Positions 21,047 to 26,552 of a stretch of 45,997 bases of DNA are shown piece after piece. Location of the stretch: the IMG/VR virus record IMGVR_UViG_3300048687_000102, positions 1-45,997 of that record; one strand, written 5' to 3'. The notes beneath the pieces were generated by a model. It did no database searches, had not been told where the DNA came from, and was given only the letters and a program-made list of their open reading frames with translations. The DNA comes from a virus. Positions within the stretch are counted from its first letter, which is position 1, and each line of letters begins with the position of its first letter. The position numbers and the translations under genes are program-made.

Positions 21047-21708
21047 GCTTCCATTGCCTCCGAGATGAATGTGCGGCTTTCGGCGGGCTTCATCGCCCAC
21101 CGCATCATGTCCGAGAAAGCACCGTGAAGTCTGGCGATATCCTCGGAGGCGACCGTATACCAGCCTCCGATCAAGGTTTCCAAGTGCCCCACGACCGGCC
21201 CCGGGTCAAGATGGAAGATCGTGAACGGCTCCGCCGTTCCCGCGACTGGGGTGTCTTTGGGCAGGACCTGGATGATCAGATTGTCGTAACCCTGCGCTAC
21301 GGCCAGCAGGTGTCGTAGCTGCTCGCCGTGCGCATGCGCGTCGCGCAGCGGACGCGTTATGGCGGATTCGCCGATCAGGAACCAGGCGAAGGACGAGTTC
21401 AGGCTCACCCTGCGGGCGAGGAAGCTTTCCGCACGCCTGCGGCGGTGCGCGATGCGCTTTTCCAGCTCCGAAGGATCCAGGCTCGGAGTGCGCTCCATGA
21501 TGGCGCACGCGGCGTACGTGTCGGTCTGAAGCGGGCCCGGAATCAGACCGGGCTGCCACATGCGGTACGCCAGCGTGCAGGCGTCCAGGTCCGCCAGGCG
21601 GTCGGTCGCTTCCGCGCCCATTCCGCCGGCTGCGCGGCCCATGCCGCGCTGATCGATGGCCCTTAATGCTTGCAGTGCGCGCTTGGCGCGCATCGAATTG
21701 TCGGTCAT
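20944..21708 (-). CDS. DUF5753-domain regulator lacking the usual HTH domain (254 aa)
   Basis: Residues about 40-225 match DUF5753: LIPGPLQTDTYA near 54-65, LEKRIAHRRRRAESFL near 82-97, LIIQVLPKDTPV near 142-153 and FTIFHLDPGPVVGHLE near 160-175. In the WhiJ/Scr-like family this domain follows an XRE HTH of about 70 residues. Here only 40 residues precede it and they show no HTH. ATG 21708 has AGAGGGAG just upstream, and the region before it is a hairpin-rich leader, so the missing domain is not simply a wrong start. It may dimerise with or titrate host relatives. Confidence 0.85.
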   Translation of the reverse strand: MTDNSMRAKRALQALRAIDQRGMGRAAGGMGAEATDRLADLDACTLAYRMWQPGLIPGPLQTDTYAACAIMERTPSLDPSELEKRIAHRRRRAESFLARRVSLNSSFAWFLIGESAITRPLRDAHAHGEQLRHLLAVAQGYDNLIIQVLPKDTPVAGTAEPFTIFHLDPGPVVGHLETLIGGWYTVASEDIARLHGAFSDMMRWAMKPAESRTFISEAMEACWGHSMGPRTASQATPTRRAASTSPGLPAEPSA

Positions 21709-22159
21709 GACTCCCTCTCTTGAGCAATGACTGATTGTGACGCGTCCGATGACGCGCCGTCAGGCCCTTGCGGGCCCGCCTCTCCTGAACGAGTGACCCC
21801 CGTGCCCCAGAGAGGTAGGGCACGGGGGCGTGATCAGCCCCTGTGGGGCCAGCAGCGTACCGGTTTGCTATCCCGGTACGGAGCAAGCTCAACGGAGCTC
21901 TTGGCAGCCTCTGCAGTACTGGCGAAGGAAGCGCGCCCAGCGCTCTGTGCTGGGCTTGTCACGGACCACCTGAGGGCCCTGATGGGCCCCGTCGTCCGTT
22001 GGTTGTGCTATCGGCAGTGCATCGCGGTGCATTCGTACCCCCTGCGGGGGCCGGGCCCGTGCGCCTGAGGGCGCACGGTTAGTGGTCTGTCCGGCCGGAA
22101 GACCGCAGGTGCCCCGAAGGGGGAGTTGAGGCACCTGCGGCGGTCTGGTGGGGCAGGGG
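21709..22159. other. 451-bp non-coding, hairpin-rich leader
   Basis: No convincing gene on either strand. It contains perfect or near-perfect hairpins such as an arm CCCCCGTGCC with GGCACGGGGG (about 21799-21828), CGTGCGCC-TGAG-GGCGCACG (about 22058-22077) and GCAGGTGCC ... GGCACCTGC (22106-22139). On the minus strand it is the leader of the DUF5753 gene. The first and last of these could act as terminators. Short open frames exist but lack ribosome sites. Confidence 0.55.
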
Positions 22160-22441
22160 TCAGAGGCGGCTGTACATCGGCAGGCCGCAGTCGGGCTTGT
22201 CGCAGTCCGGGCACGGATCGCCCTCCGCGGTGAGGCGGAAGTGCTCGCCGAGCCGGTACACCACCGAACTGATGCTGTAGTAGCCGGGGTCAACATCAAC
22301 CCGAACGCGCGGTCGGCCGTCGAAGCCGGTCAGCATGCTGACTACGGTCCCGTGCCAGTGACGGCCTTCCCCGGTGAAGGCGACGCGCTGATTGCGCATC
22401 GGAAGGGACTCGGCTTCGCCGGCGGAGTGTTCGCTGGCCAT
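22160..22441 (-). CDS. Hypothetical protein with C-terminal zinc knuckle (93 aa)
   Basis: A 93-aa protein starting at ATG 22441, which shares bases with the upstream stop (TGATG). The middle is a beta domain resembling a small SH3-like barrel (RVAFTGEGRHWHGTVVSMLT, GRPRVRVDVD). The C-terminus has CPDCDKPDCGLP, a CxxCxxxxC knuckle. Function unknown. Confidence 0.65.
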   Translation of the reverse strand: MASEHSAGEAESLPMRNQRVAFTGEGRHWHGTVVSMLTGFDGRPRVRVDVDPGYYSISSVVYRLGEHFRLTAEGDPCPDCDKPDCGLPMYSRL

Positions 22442-22770
22442 CACTCACCCCTCACAGGGTCCAGGATCGCCCCGTAGAGGGCGATCTCCTCGGGCGTGGG
22501 CTCCACTGGCATGTCGCCCTCCCACTGCTCCCAGAGCAGCCGCAAGGCGACCTCGGGGTCGCCCACGGCGTTGCCGGGCGCGAAGCGCGTGCTCTCACCG
22601 TCCTCGATCAGTTCGTCCCAGTGCTCTTCACACAGGTAGACGCCGTCGTCCTTGCGGGCGGCGCAGAACGCCATGGGCGGCGACGACCAGCCGCCGCATG
22701 AGATCTGCCATCCGCAGATCTGTGACCCCCGCCAGGGCTCCCTGGGGAGCGTCTTGATAGGTTGTGCCAT
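22441..22770 (-). CDS. Cys-rich hypothetical protein (109 aa)
   Basis: A 109-aa protein starting MAQPIKTLPR at ATG 22770 behind the leader GGAGAGGAC. The N-terminal part has CGWQISCGGW, CAARKDDGVYLCEEHW: four Cys and a His spaced as one treble-clef or ribbon zinc site. The C-terminal 45 residues are acidic. A terminator-like hairpin (22802-22830) lies just upstream, so this cassette has its own transcript or processing site. Confidence 0.7.
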   Translation of the reverse strand: MAQPIKTLPREPWRGSQICGWQISCGGWSSPPMAFCAARKDDGVYLCEEHWDELIEDGESTRFAPGNAVGDPEVALRLLWEQWEGDMPVEPTPEEIALYGAILDPVRGE

Positions 22771-22801
22771 AGGTCCTGTCCTCTCCGATTGGGACCGACA
22801 A

Positions 22802-22830
22802 GGGCCCCCGGGAATGCCACCCGGGGGCCC
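22802..22830 (-). terminator. Terminator-like hairpin upstream of the 22770 gene
   Basis: A perfect 11-bp stem (22802-22812 with 22820-22830) and a seven-base loop, after the stop of the 22847 gene. On the minus strand the tail is TTGTCGG, weak in U, so partial termination or RNA processing is possible. Confidence 0.65.
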
Positions 22831-22846
22831 GCTTGCGCTTGCAGGG

Positions 22847-23137
22847 TTAGAACTGCGGCACGTACTGGCCGCCGTTGGCGGCGATCCCCGCGCGGACGTG
22901 CGCCGCGGTCTCCGGCGGGTAGAAACCCGCCGTGTCCAGCCCCACGTGCCGCCTGCCGGCGCCGTGCAGAAAGTAGTTCGCCAGGCACTTGGGGCACACC
23001 TGCGCACACCACCAGTACCCGTGCATGACGATCTCCGCGCCGCATTCCGGCCCGGTCTCGCCGTCCGGCGAGAGAAGCGGACGCTTGAAGCACGCGAAGC
23101 TCTGGCCCGGGGCGTAGTGAATCTCGTTTTTGATCAT
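22847..23137 (-). CDS. Cys-rich hypothetical protein (96 aa)
   Basis: A 96-aa protein starting MIKNEIHYAP at ATG 23137 with GGAGAGGAC in the leader. It contains CFKRP, ECGAEIVMHGYWWCAQVCPKCLANYF: Cys pairs at about 16, 32, 44, 48 and 51 suggest a zinc ribbon. The C-terminal half is helical with a GLDTAGFYPPETAAHVRAGI segment. Function unknown. Confidence 0.7.
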   Translation of the reverse strand: MIKNEIHYAPGQSFACFKRPLLSPDGETGPECGAEIVMHGYWWCAQVCPKCLANYFLHGAGRRHVGLDTAGFYPPETAAHVRAGIAANGGQYVPQF

Positions 23138-23184
23138 GACGGGTCCTCTCCTACCAGTCAGGCCACGCGACTGCATGACCAAGG

Positions 23185-23207
23185 GGGTGCCCACAGCGTG
23201 GGCACCC
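23185..23207 (-). terminator. Hairpin terminator between small-gene cassettes
   Basis: A perfect 9-bp stem (23185-23193 with 23199-23207), loop CAGCG, between the stop of the gene at 23223 and the leader of the gene at 23137. On the minus strand it is followed by CCCTTGG, a poor U tract, so its strength is uncertain. Confidence 0.6.
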
Positions 23208-23222
23208 GATGGCCGTACAGGG

Positions 23223-23342
23223 TCAGATGTGCAGGATCCAGCGGATCCAGGCGCGTACCGCGCCCCACCGCGCCTCACGGCGTATGCGCCGGAAGTCCGC
23301 GGGAGACATGGCGCGGTAGCGCACCGTTGCGACCGCGATCAC
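23223..23342 (-). CDS. Small basic protein (39 aa)
   Basis: A 39-aa peptide beginning at GTG 23342, which overlaps the upstream stop as GTGA. It is very basic (RYRAMSPADFRRIRREARWG) and ends in an amphipathic WIRWILHI. It could bind RNA, DNA or membrane. The overlap is the main support for translation. Confidence 0.5.
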   Translation of the reverse strand: MIAVATVRYRAMSPADFRRIRREARWGAVRAWIRWILHI

Positions 23343-23593
23343 GCCCAACCCCACTCTTTGGCTCCCGGGCGCACCATCTCCACGACCGCCACGACGTTCC
23401 CGGCGTCGCGTGCGATCACAAGGCGCAGGTCGTTGCCGTCTCCGCGAGTGCGGAGATCGACACGTTCTACGTCGTACCCCTGGAATACCCACCATCCGGC
23501 AAGGCGGTACATCTCTTCCTCGCTCAGCGCTTCGGATGACGCTTCGATGAAGTTGCCCTTCATCACGTGTCGGACGACGTTCGACACGATCAC
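23339..23593 (-). CDS. Hypothetical protein (84 aa)
   Basis: An 84-aa protein starting at GTG 23593, overlapping the upstream stop. The sequence (EALSEEEMYRLAGWWVFQGY, then DLRLVIARDAGNVVAVVEMV) is a compact alpha-beta domain. No known family. 4-bp overlaps on both sides support a co-translated cassette of three genes (23976 to 23223). Confidence 0.6.
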   Translation of the reverse strand: MIVSNVVRHVMKGNFIEASSEALSEEEMYRLAGWWVFQGYDVERVDLRTRGDGNDLRLVIARDAGNVVAVVEMVRPGAKEWGWA

Positions 23594-23976
23594 GCCTCCG
23601 GCTCTGCGACGCTGTACGCGTCGTCGCGCTGGCACTCGTAGAACCGGCCATCGAGAGCCTTGAGCTCTTCCCCGTCTCGCCAAGGCGAGCATCCCGCGTC
23701 CGTGCACTCCGTGCACAGGTCCGGCTTGGTCATGTCGGCGGACACCGCGGTGTCCATGCAGTCGCGGCATGCGCACGGCGAGCAGCCGCTCTGTGGCGAT
23801 TCAGGCTTCGGGGCGAGCGTCGCCCGCAGGGCGGGGCGACGCAGGTAACCCTGCCCGCAGGGCAGGCACACGTCGTCGGCGTACTCGCTCTCGCCCCCCG
23901 GGTCCAGACCCGGCGTAGTCAGGACGTGCGTTGCCGCGCTGCGGCAACCGATGGTGTCGCAGGTCTTCTTGTCCAT
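23590..23976 (-). CDS. Cys-rich zinc-binding protein (128 aa)
   Basis: A 128-aa protein with many Cys: CDTIGCRSAATH near the start, CLPCGQGY at about 38-45, CSPCACRDC at about 66-74, CTECTDAGC at about 89-97 and FYECQ near the end. Several two-Cys pairs imply two or three zinc sites. ATG 23976 is chosen because AGAGG lies six bases upstream; GTG 23991 is possible. No known family. Confidence 0.7.
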   Translation of the reverse strand: MDKKTCDTIGCRSAATHVLTTPGLDPGGESEYADDVCLPCGQGYLRRPALRATLAPKPESPQSGCSPCACRDCMDTAVSADMTKPDLCTECTDAGCSPWRDGEELKALDGRFYECQRDDAYSVAEPEA

Positions 23977-24082
23977 GATCAGCCTCTCCACTGCTCATGC
24001 GATGTGCCCGGCGTGCTGGCCGGGCCAGTCCGTAGGACTGATGGGGCGTACGGACAAGCCGTACGTCCGACCGCTCTACGGA
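23977..24082 (-). promoter_or_regulatory. Short hairpin-bearing intergenic leader
   Basis: A 106-bp gap with the hairpin CGTACGG-ACAAG-CCGTACG (about 24047-24065) and the string ATGAGCAGT shortly before the ribosome site GGAGAGG on the minus strand. The same ATGAGCAGT string is also found before the gene at 24731, so it may be part of a repeated promoter or leader. Confidence 0.45.
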
Positions 24083-24361
24083 TCAGGTGTTGTTACCGGT
24101 CAGGAGCGCAACGGCTTGCAAGAGGCCCGCCTTGTGGCCCTTTGGGCCGTCATCCGCGTGACCTTGCAATTTGTCCGCGATGGCGGACAGCACGTTTTCC
24201 ACGTAACCGGCCGTCGCCGCGTCGGCGGCGAACGATCGCTCGGCTCGCTCCATGGGGCTCTCGACTCGCATGGGAGCCTCGGGCAGCATGGCGTCCGCCA
24301 TGGTCCACAGCTCTTCGAGCGCCGCACCCCATAGGTCTTCATACTCGTAGTTCCTGGTCAC
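24083..24361 (-). CDS. Acidic hypothetical protein (92 aa)
   Basis: A 92-aa protein starting GTG 24361 (VTRNYEYEDLW), two bases after the upstream stop. It is acidic and helical (AALEELWTMADAMLPE, AGYVENVLSAIADKLQGH) and ends LLQAVALLTGNNT. No known motif. It precedes a leader gap. Confidence 0.6.
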   Translation of the reverse strand: MTRNYEYEDLWGAALEELWTMADAMLPEAPMRVESPMERAERSFAADAATAGYVENVLSAIADKLQGHADDGPKGHKAGLLQAVALLTGNNT

Positions 24362-24363
24362 GA

Positions 24364-24606
24364 TCAGGCCGCCGATGCACGGTGGCCGGGCAGCGCTGCG
24401 CGCCGCGGTTCCGCGGAGCAGGACAGGCACAGCGTGCCTACGCTGCCCATGACGGGCAGCGGGTTACGGCAGTCGCCGTACTCGCACTGGCCGTCGCCCT
24501 TGCAGAATCCGCACAGACACGCGCCCAGCGGCGCGCATTCCTCAATCAGGTGAGCCTGCACATGCTGACCATCGGTCAGCGTGATCCTGCCGTTGTAGTA
24601 GCTCAT
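24364..24606 (-). CDS. Cys-rich hypothetical protein (80 aa)
   Basis: An 80-aa protein (MSYYNGRITLTDGQ...) with Cys at about 28, 34, 36, 39, 45, 50, 65 and 68 (ECAPLGACLCGFCKGDGQCE then LCLSCSAEP). The pattern suggests a compact zinc cluster, perhaps two sites. The start ATG 24606 lies two bases from the upstream stop. Function unknown. Confidence 0.65.
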   Translation of the reverse strand: MSYYNGRITLTDGQHVQAHLIEECAPLGACLCGFCKGDGQCEYGDCRNPLPVMGSVGTLCLSCSAEPRRAALPGHRASAA

Positions 24607-24608
24607 GG

Positions 24609-24731
24609 TCACGCGTCCCACGTGCGGTACTCGGATCGGTGAACGTAGACCGTGTTCACCCAGCAGCCGGTGCGGGCATCGAAGATGTCGATGCGGGTGC
24701 TCAACTGTCCGTACATGATCTCGTGGTTCAT
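24609..24731 (-). CDS. Small hypothetical protein (40 aa), first gene of leftward region
   Basis: A 40-aa protein (MNHEIMYGQLSTRID...) with GGAGAGGAC in the leader, followed on the minus strand by coupled genes at 24606 and 24361. The sequence is beta-rich (CWVNTVYVHRSEYRTW) with no known motif. It is the first leftward gene left of the large non-coding region. Confidence 0.6.
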   Translation of the reverse strand: MNHEIMYGQLSTRIDIFDARTGCWVNTVYVHRSEYRTWDA

Positions 24732-25384
24732 AACTCGTCCTCTCCTACGGTCATGACTGCTCATCAGGCACGCTGCGCACCGCGCAGCGCACTTGACGAG
24801 ACAGGGCCCGTGAAGGCCCTGCACGTCAATGTCTTGTCCTCGCGTCATAAGGGCGTTCGCGAGGTGGCCCGTCGGCGTATGAAGCGCCGACTCTCGTGCA
24901 AGTTCTCCCTGTTGCTCCGCGGTGTGTCCGCGGTTCTCCGGCGCCCGGGCTGTGACCCCCATCTGCGTAGGTGCTCCGAGGAAGCAAGCACCTCCCGTAT
25001 TAGCTCCCCATGTGGGGAGCGCACTGGTCCGGGTGACCCGTTGCACCGCCCGGAAGGGCGGCGGTTGATTCAGTTCTCAACTGGGCCCGCAGAGGGCCCT
25101 CTTGTCATCCGTTCAGCCGCCGTTTCCGGCCGCTTCCTGCTGACAGACGTAAGACTGCCATAGCCCGATCCGTCGGGCTATGCCTGGAGAGTAAAGCATT
25201 GGCAAAGACCGGAACGATCATGAACGTTGGACCAACTGCACTGCTCTGACCTGCCAGTTCACGCGTGAGTGTGTGCACACAGTGGATCTGTCGCAGGGTC
25301 GGCAATCCTGTGCCGCCCGAGGAATCAGGCACTTTGATCTTCGGATAGTCCGGATCGCGTGGCGCGCCATGCGCCCTTGACGTG
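24732..25384. other. Non-coding region left of the hairpin array
   Basis: No convincing gene. It is rich in short inverted repeats: GCTGCGC-ACC-GCGCAGC (about 24772-24788), CCGCGG-TGTGT-CCGCGG (about 24919-24935), GCTCCCC-ATGT-GGGGAGC (about 25003-25020), CCGCCC-GGAA-GGGCGG (about 25048-25063) and the 10-bp palindrome at 25159-25182. The stretch 25185-25370 has fewer of these and may hold a leftward promoter, but I cannot fix -35/-10 boxes. Confidence 0.5.
25159..25182. promoter_or_regulatory. Perfect 10-bp palindrome, operator-like
   Basis: CATAGCCCGA (25159-25168), spacer TCCG, TCGGGCTATG (25173-25182). Its core is shared with 19647-19670, where the outer four bases are exchanged but still pair. 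Conserved core with compensating arms in two separate non-coding gaps suggests an operator or structured RNA element. Confidence 0.6.
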
Positions 25385-26302
25385 CGGCCCTGATGGGCCG
25401 TCAGGTGGCCCGCAAGGGCCGGGGTGGGGAGTTGGGCCACCTCCGTGGCCATGGGCCCGTACAGGGCCGTGCATGCCCGCCCGGCAGGCGTTGCCCGGAA
25501 GGCAACGGCAGCCAGGGGCGGGATGGGTCTTCTTCGCGCGCGCATGCGCGTATGGGCGGCATAGCCGCCCGTGGTCGTCCCGACGGGACGACACATGCCC
25601 CCTTCCGACAACGCCCCCGGAGGGGGCTGTCGGTCCTCAAGGGCTCCATGCCTGCGGCATGGGCCCGAGCGGCGGAAGGGCAGCCAGCTCTCCGGCTGGC
25701 AACTGACCGCCGGATCAGTGATCGAAGATCACTTCCCGTCCAGGGGCCGGCTCTGCCGGCCGCATGAGGTGTGCCATGCACACCGGTCATGCGTGCACCT
25801 GGGGTGCACGTCTCTTCTCTGGCCGCCCCTCACGCCTGCCCGGCGTGAGGGCAGAGGCTGCCATGGGCAGCCGTGTGTGTGCGCCTGTGCGCACACCATG
25901 TGAGCGACCCCATCAGATGAGCACCATGGGTGCTCGGATGAGGGGGGACAGTCGCTCACGCTCCTGTCCAGGGCCCTCCATCCACGCCCATTTGGGCGTG
26001 TATGTCCGGATTATCTCTCTCATATGAGCGCCATGGGCGCTCTCTTGACCCCAGGGTATTAAACCCTGGGCCCTGGACTGGACTGGTGCACCCCCGGGGG
26101 TGTGGCCCAGACCCCATAGTGTCGGCCTGTCGGCCGACCGTATGGGCGCTCATGTGAGCGCCGTGTCTTTCATGCCGAAGCATCTCGGGGTGGTGTGCTT
26201 TCCTGCACACCCCGAGATGCGCGGGGGGGTTCGCTAAGGGGGGCCGGGGCCCCCCTAGCTCACTGCGTCCCAAGTGGGACGCTCTGTGCGGCCCATGGCC
26301 GC
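25385..26302. repeat. Dense array of short perfect hairpins
   Basis: More than twenty separate inverted repeats in about 920 bp. Examples with 3-base loops: 25554-25570 (loop ATA), 25574-25592 (GAC), 25646-25662 (TGC), 25718-25732 (GAA), 25745-25761 (TCT), 25768-25784 (CAT), 25792-25810 (TGG), 25856-25872 (ATG), 26026-26042 (ATG). Longer ones: 25828-25850, 25877-25896, 25900-25959 (outer stem with inner 25919-25935), 26050-26070, 26180-26220 (16 bp in two parts). Stem sequences differ, so this is an array of structures, not of one repeat. No gene is supported. Confidence 0.85.
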
Positions 26303-26431
26303 CTGTCTCGGCGCCCTCTGGCGGGGCGCCATATGGCGAGACCGGAGGGGCTTTTCCCTTCGGTCGAGCTTCGCTGGGTCGAGCTTAGCTGATGGTTAAT
26401 CGGTTAAGTCAAGACCCAGCGGCGTGTCGTG
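26303..26431. other. Non-coding, transition from hairpin array to AT-richer region
   Basis: Contains one imperfect hairpin (about 26343-26362, CCGGAGGG with CCCTTCGG), then a direct repeat GGTTAA-TC-GGTTAA near 26395-26408 and a drop in GC. No gene seen. AT-rich sequence here beside repeats is compatible with a promoter or origin. Confidence 0.4.
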
Positions 26432-26472
26432 GATAACGAATTGATAACGAATCAATAACGGACCTGTTATCG
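26432..26472 (+). repeat. Iteron-like 11-bp repeats upstream of terminase
   Basis: Three direct copies at an 11-bp period: GATAACGAATT, GATAACGAATC, AATAACGGACC, followed by an inverted copy (TGTTATCG, 26465-26472). One turn per repeat puts the sites on the same helix face, typical for a multimeric binding protein. They lie about 80 bp upstream of the terminase start. The GATAACGAA-n4-TAACGGAC arrangement at 26443-26463 is repeated inside the portal gene. Confidence 0.7.
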
Positions 26473-26514
26473 ACGTTGGTCCGGGGGCCCCTCAGGGGCG
26501 CTCTGGATTGGATA

Positions 26515-26542
26515 GACTGCTAGCACCGAAGTGCTAGTAGTC
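26515..26542 (+). promoter_or_regulatory. Palindrome at the start of the late operon
   Basis: GACTGCTAGCAC (26515-26526), loop CGAA, GTGCTAGTAGTC (26531-26542): 12 bp with one wobble mismatch. The motif GCTAGC-n5-AAGTGCTAG is shared with 41781-41804 upstream of the scaffold/capsid genes. It sits 11 bases before the terminase GTG; TTGGATAGACT lies immediately upstream as a possible -10 region. Probably an operator or translational control hairpin for late genes. Confidence 0.6.
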
Positions 26543-26552
26543 AGGGGGTGTA

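Noticed and set aside
21889-22299. Possible minus-strand gene in the leader of the DUF5753 gene
   Set aside because: Two frames look equally plausible or implausible over the same stretch, there is no ribosome site, and hairpins interrupt it.
25105-25611. Possible 168-aa minus-strand gene in the central non-coding region
   Set aside because: It runs through several perfect hairpins, has no good ribosome site, and its sequence shows no consistent fold; it is probably a by-product of GC-rich DNA.
25385-26302. CRISPR array
   Set aside because: The inverted repeats differ from each other in sequence; there is no constant direct repeat with regular spacers and no cas operon. The Cas4-like gene alone is a common phage nuclease.
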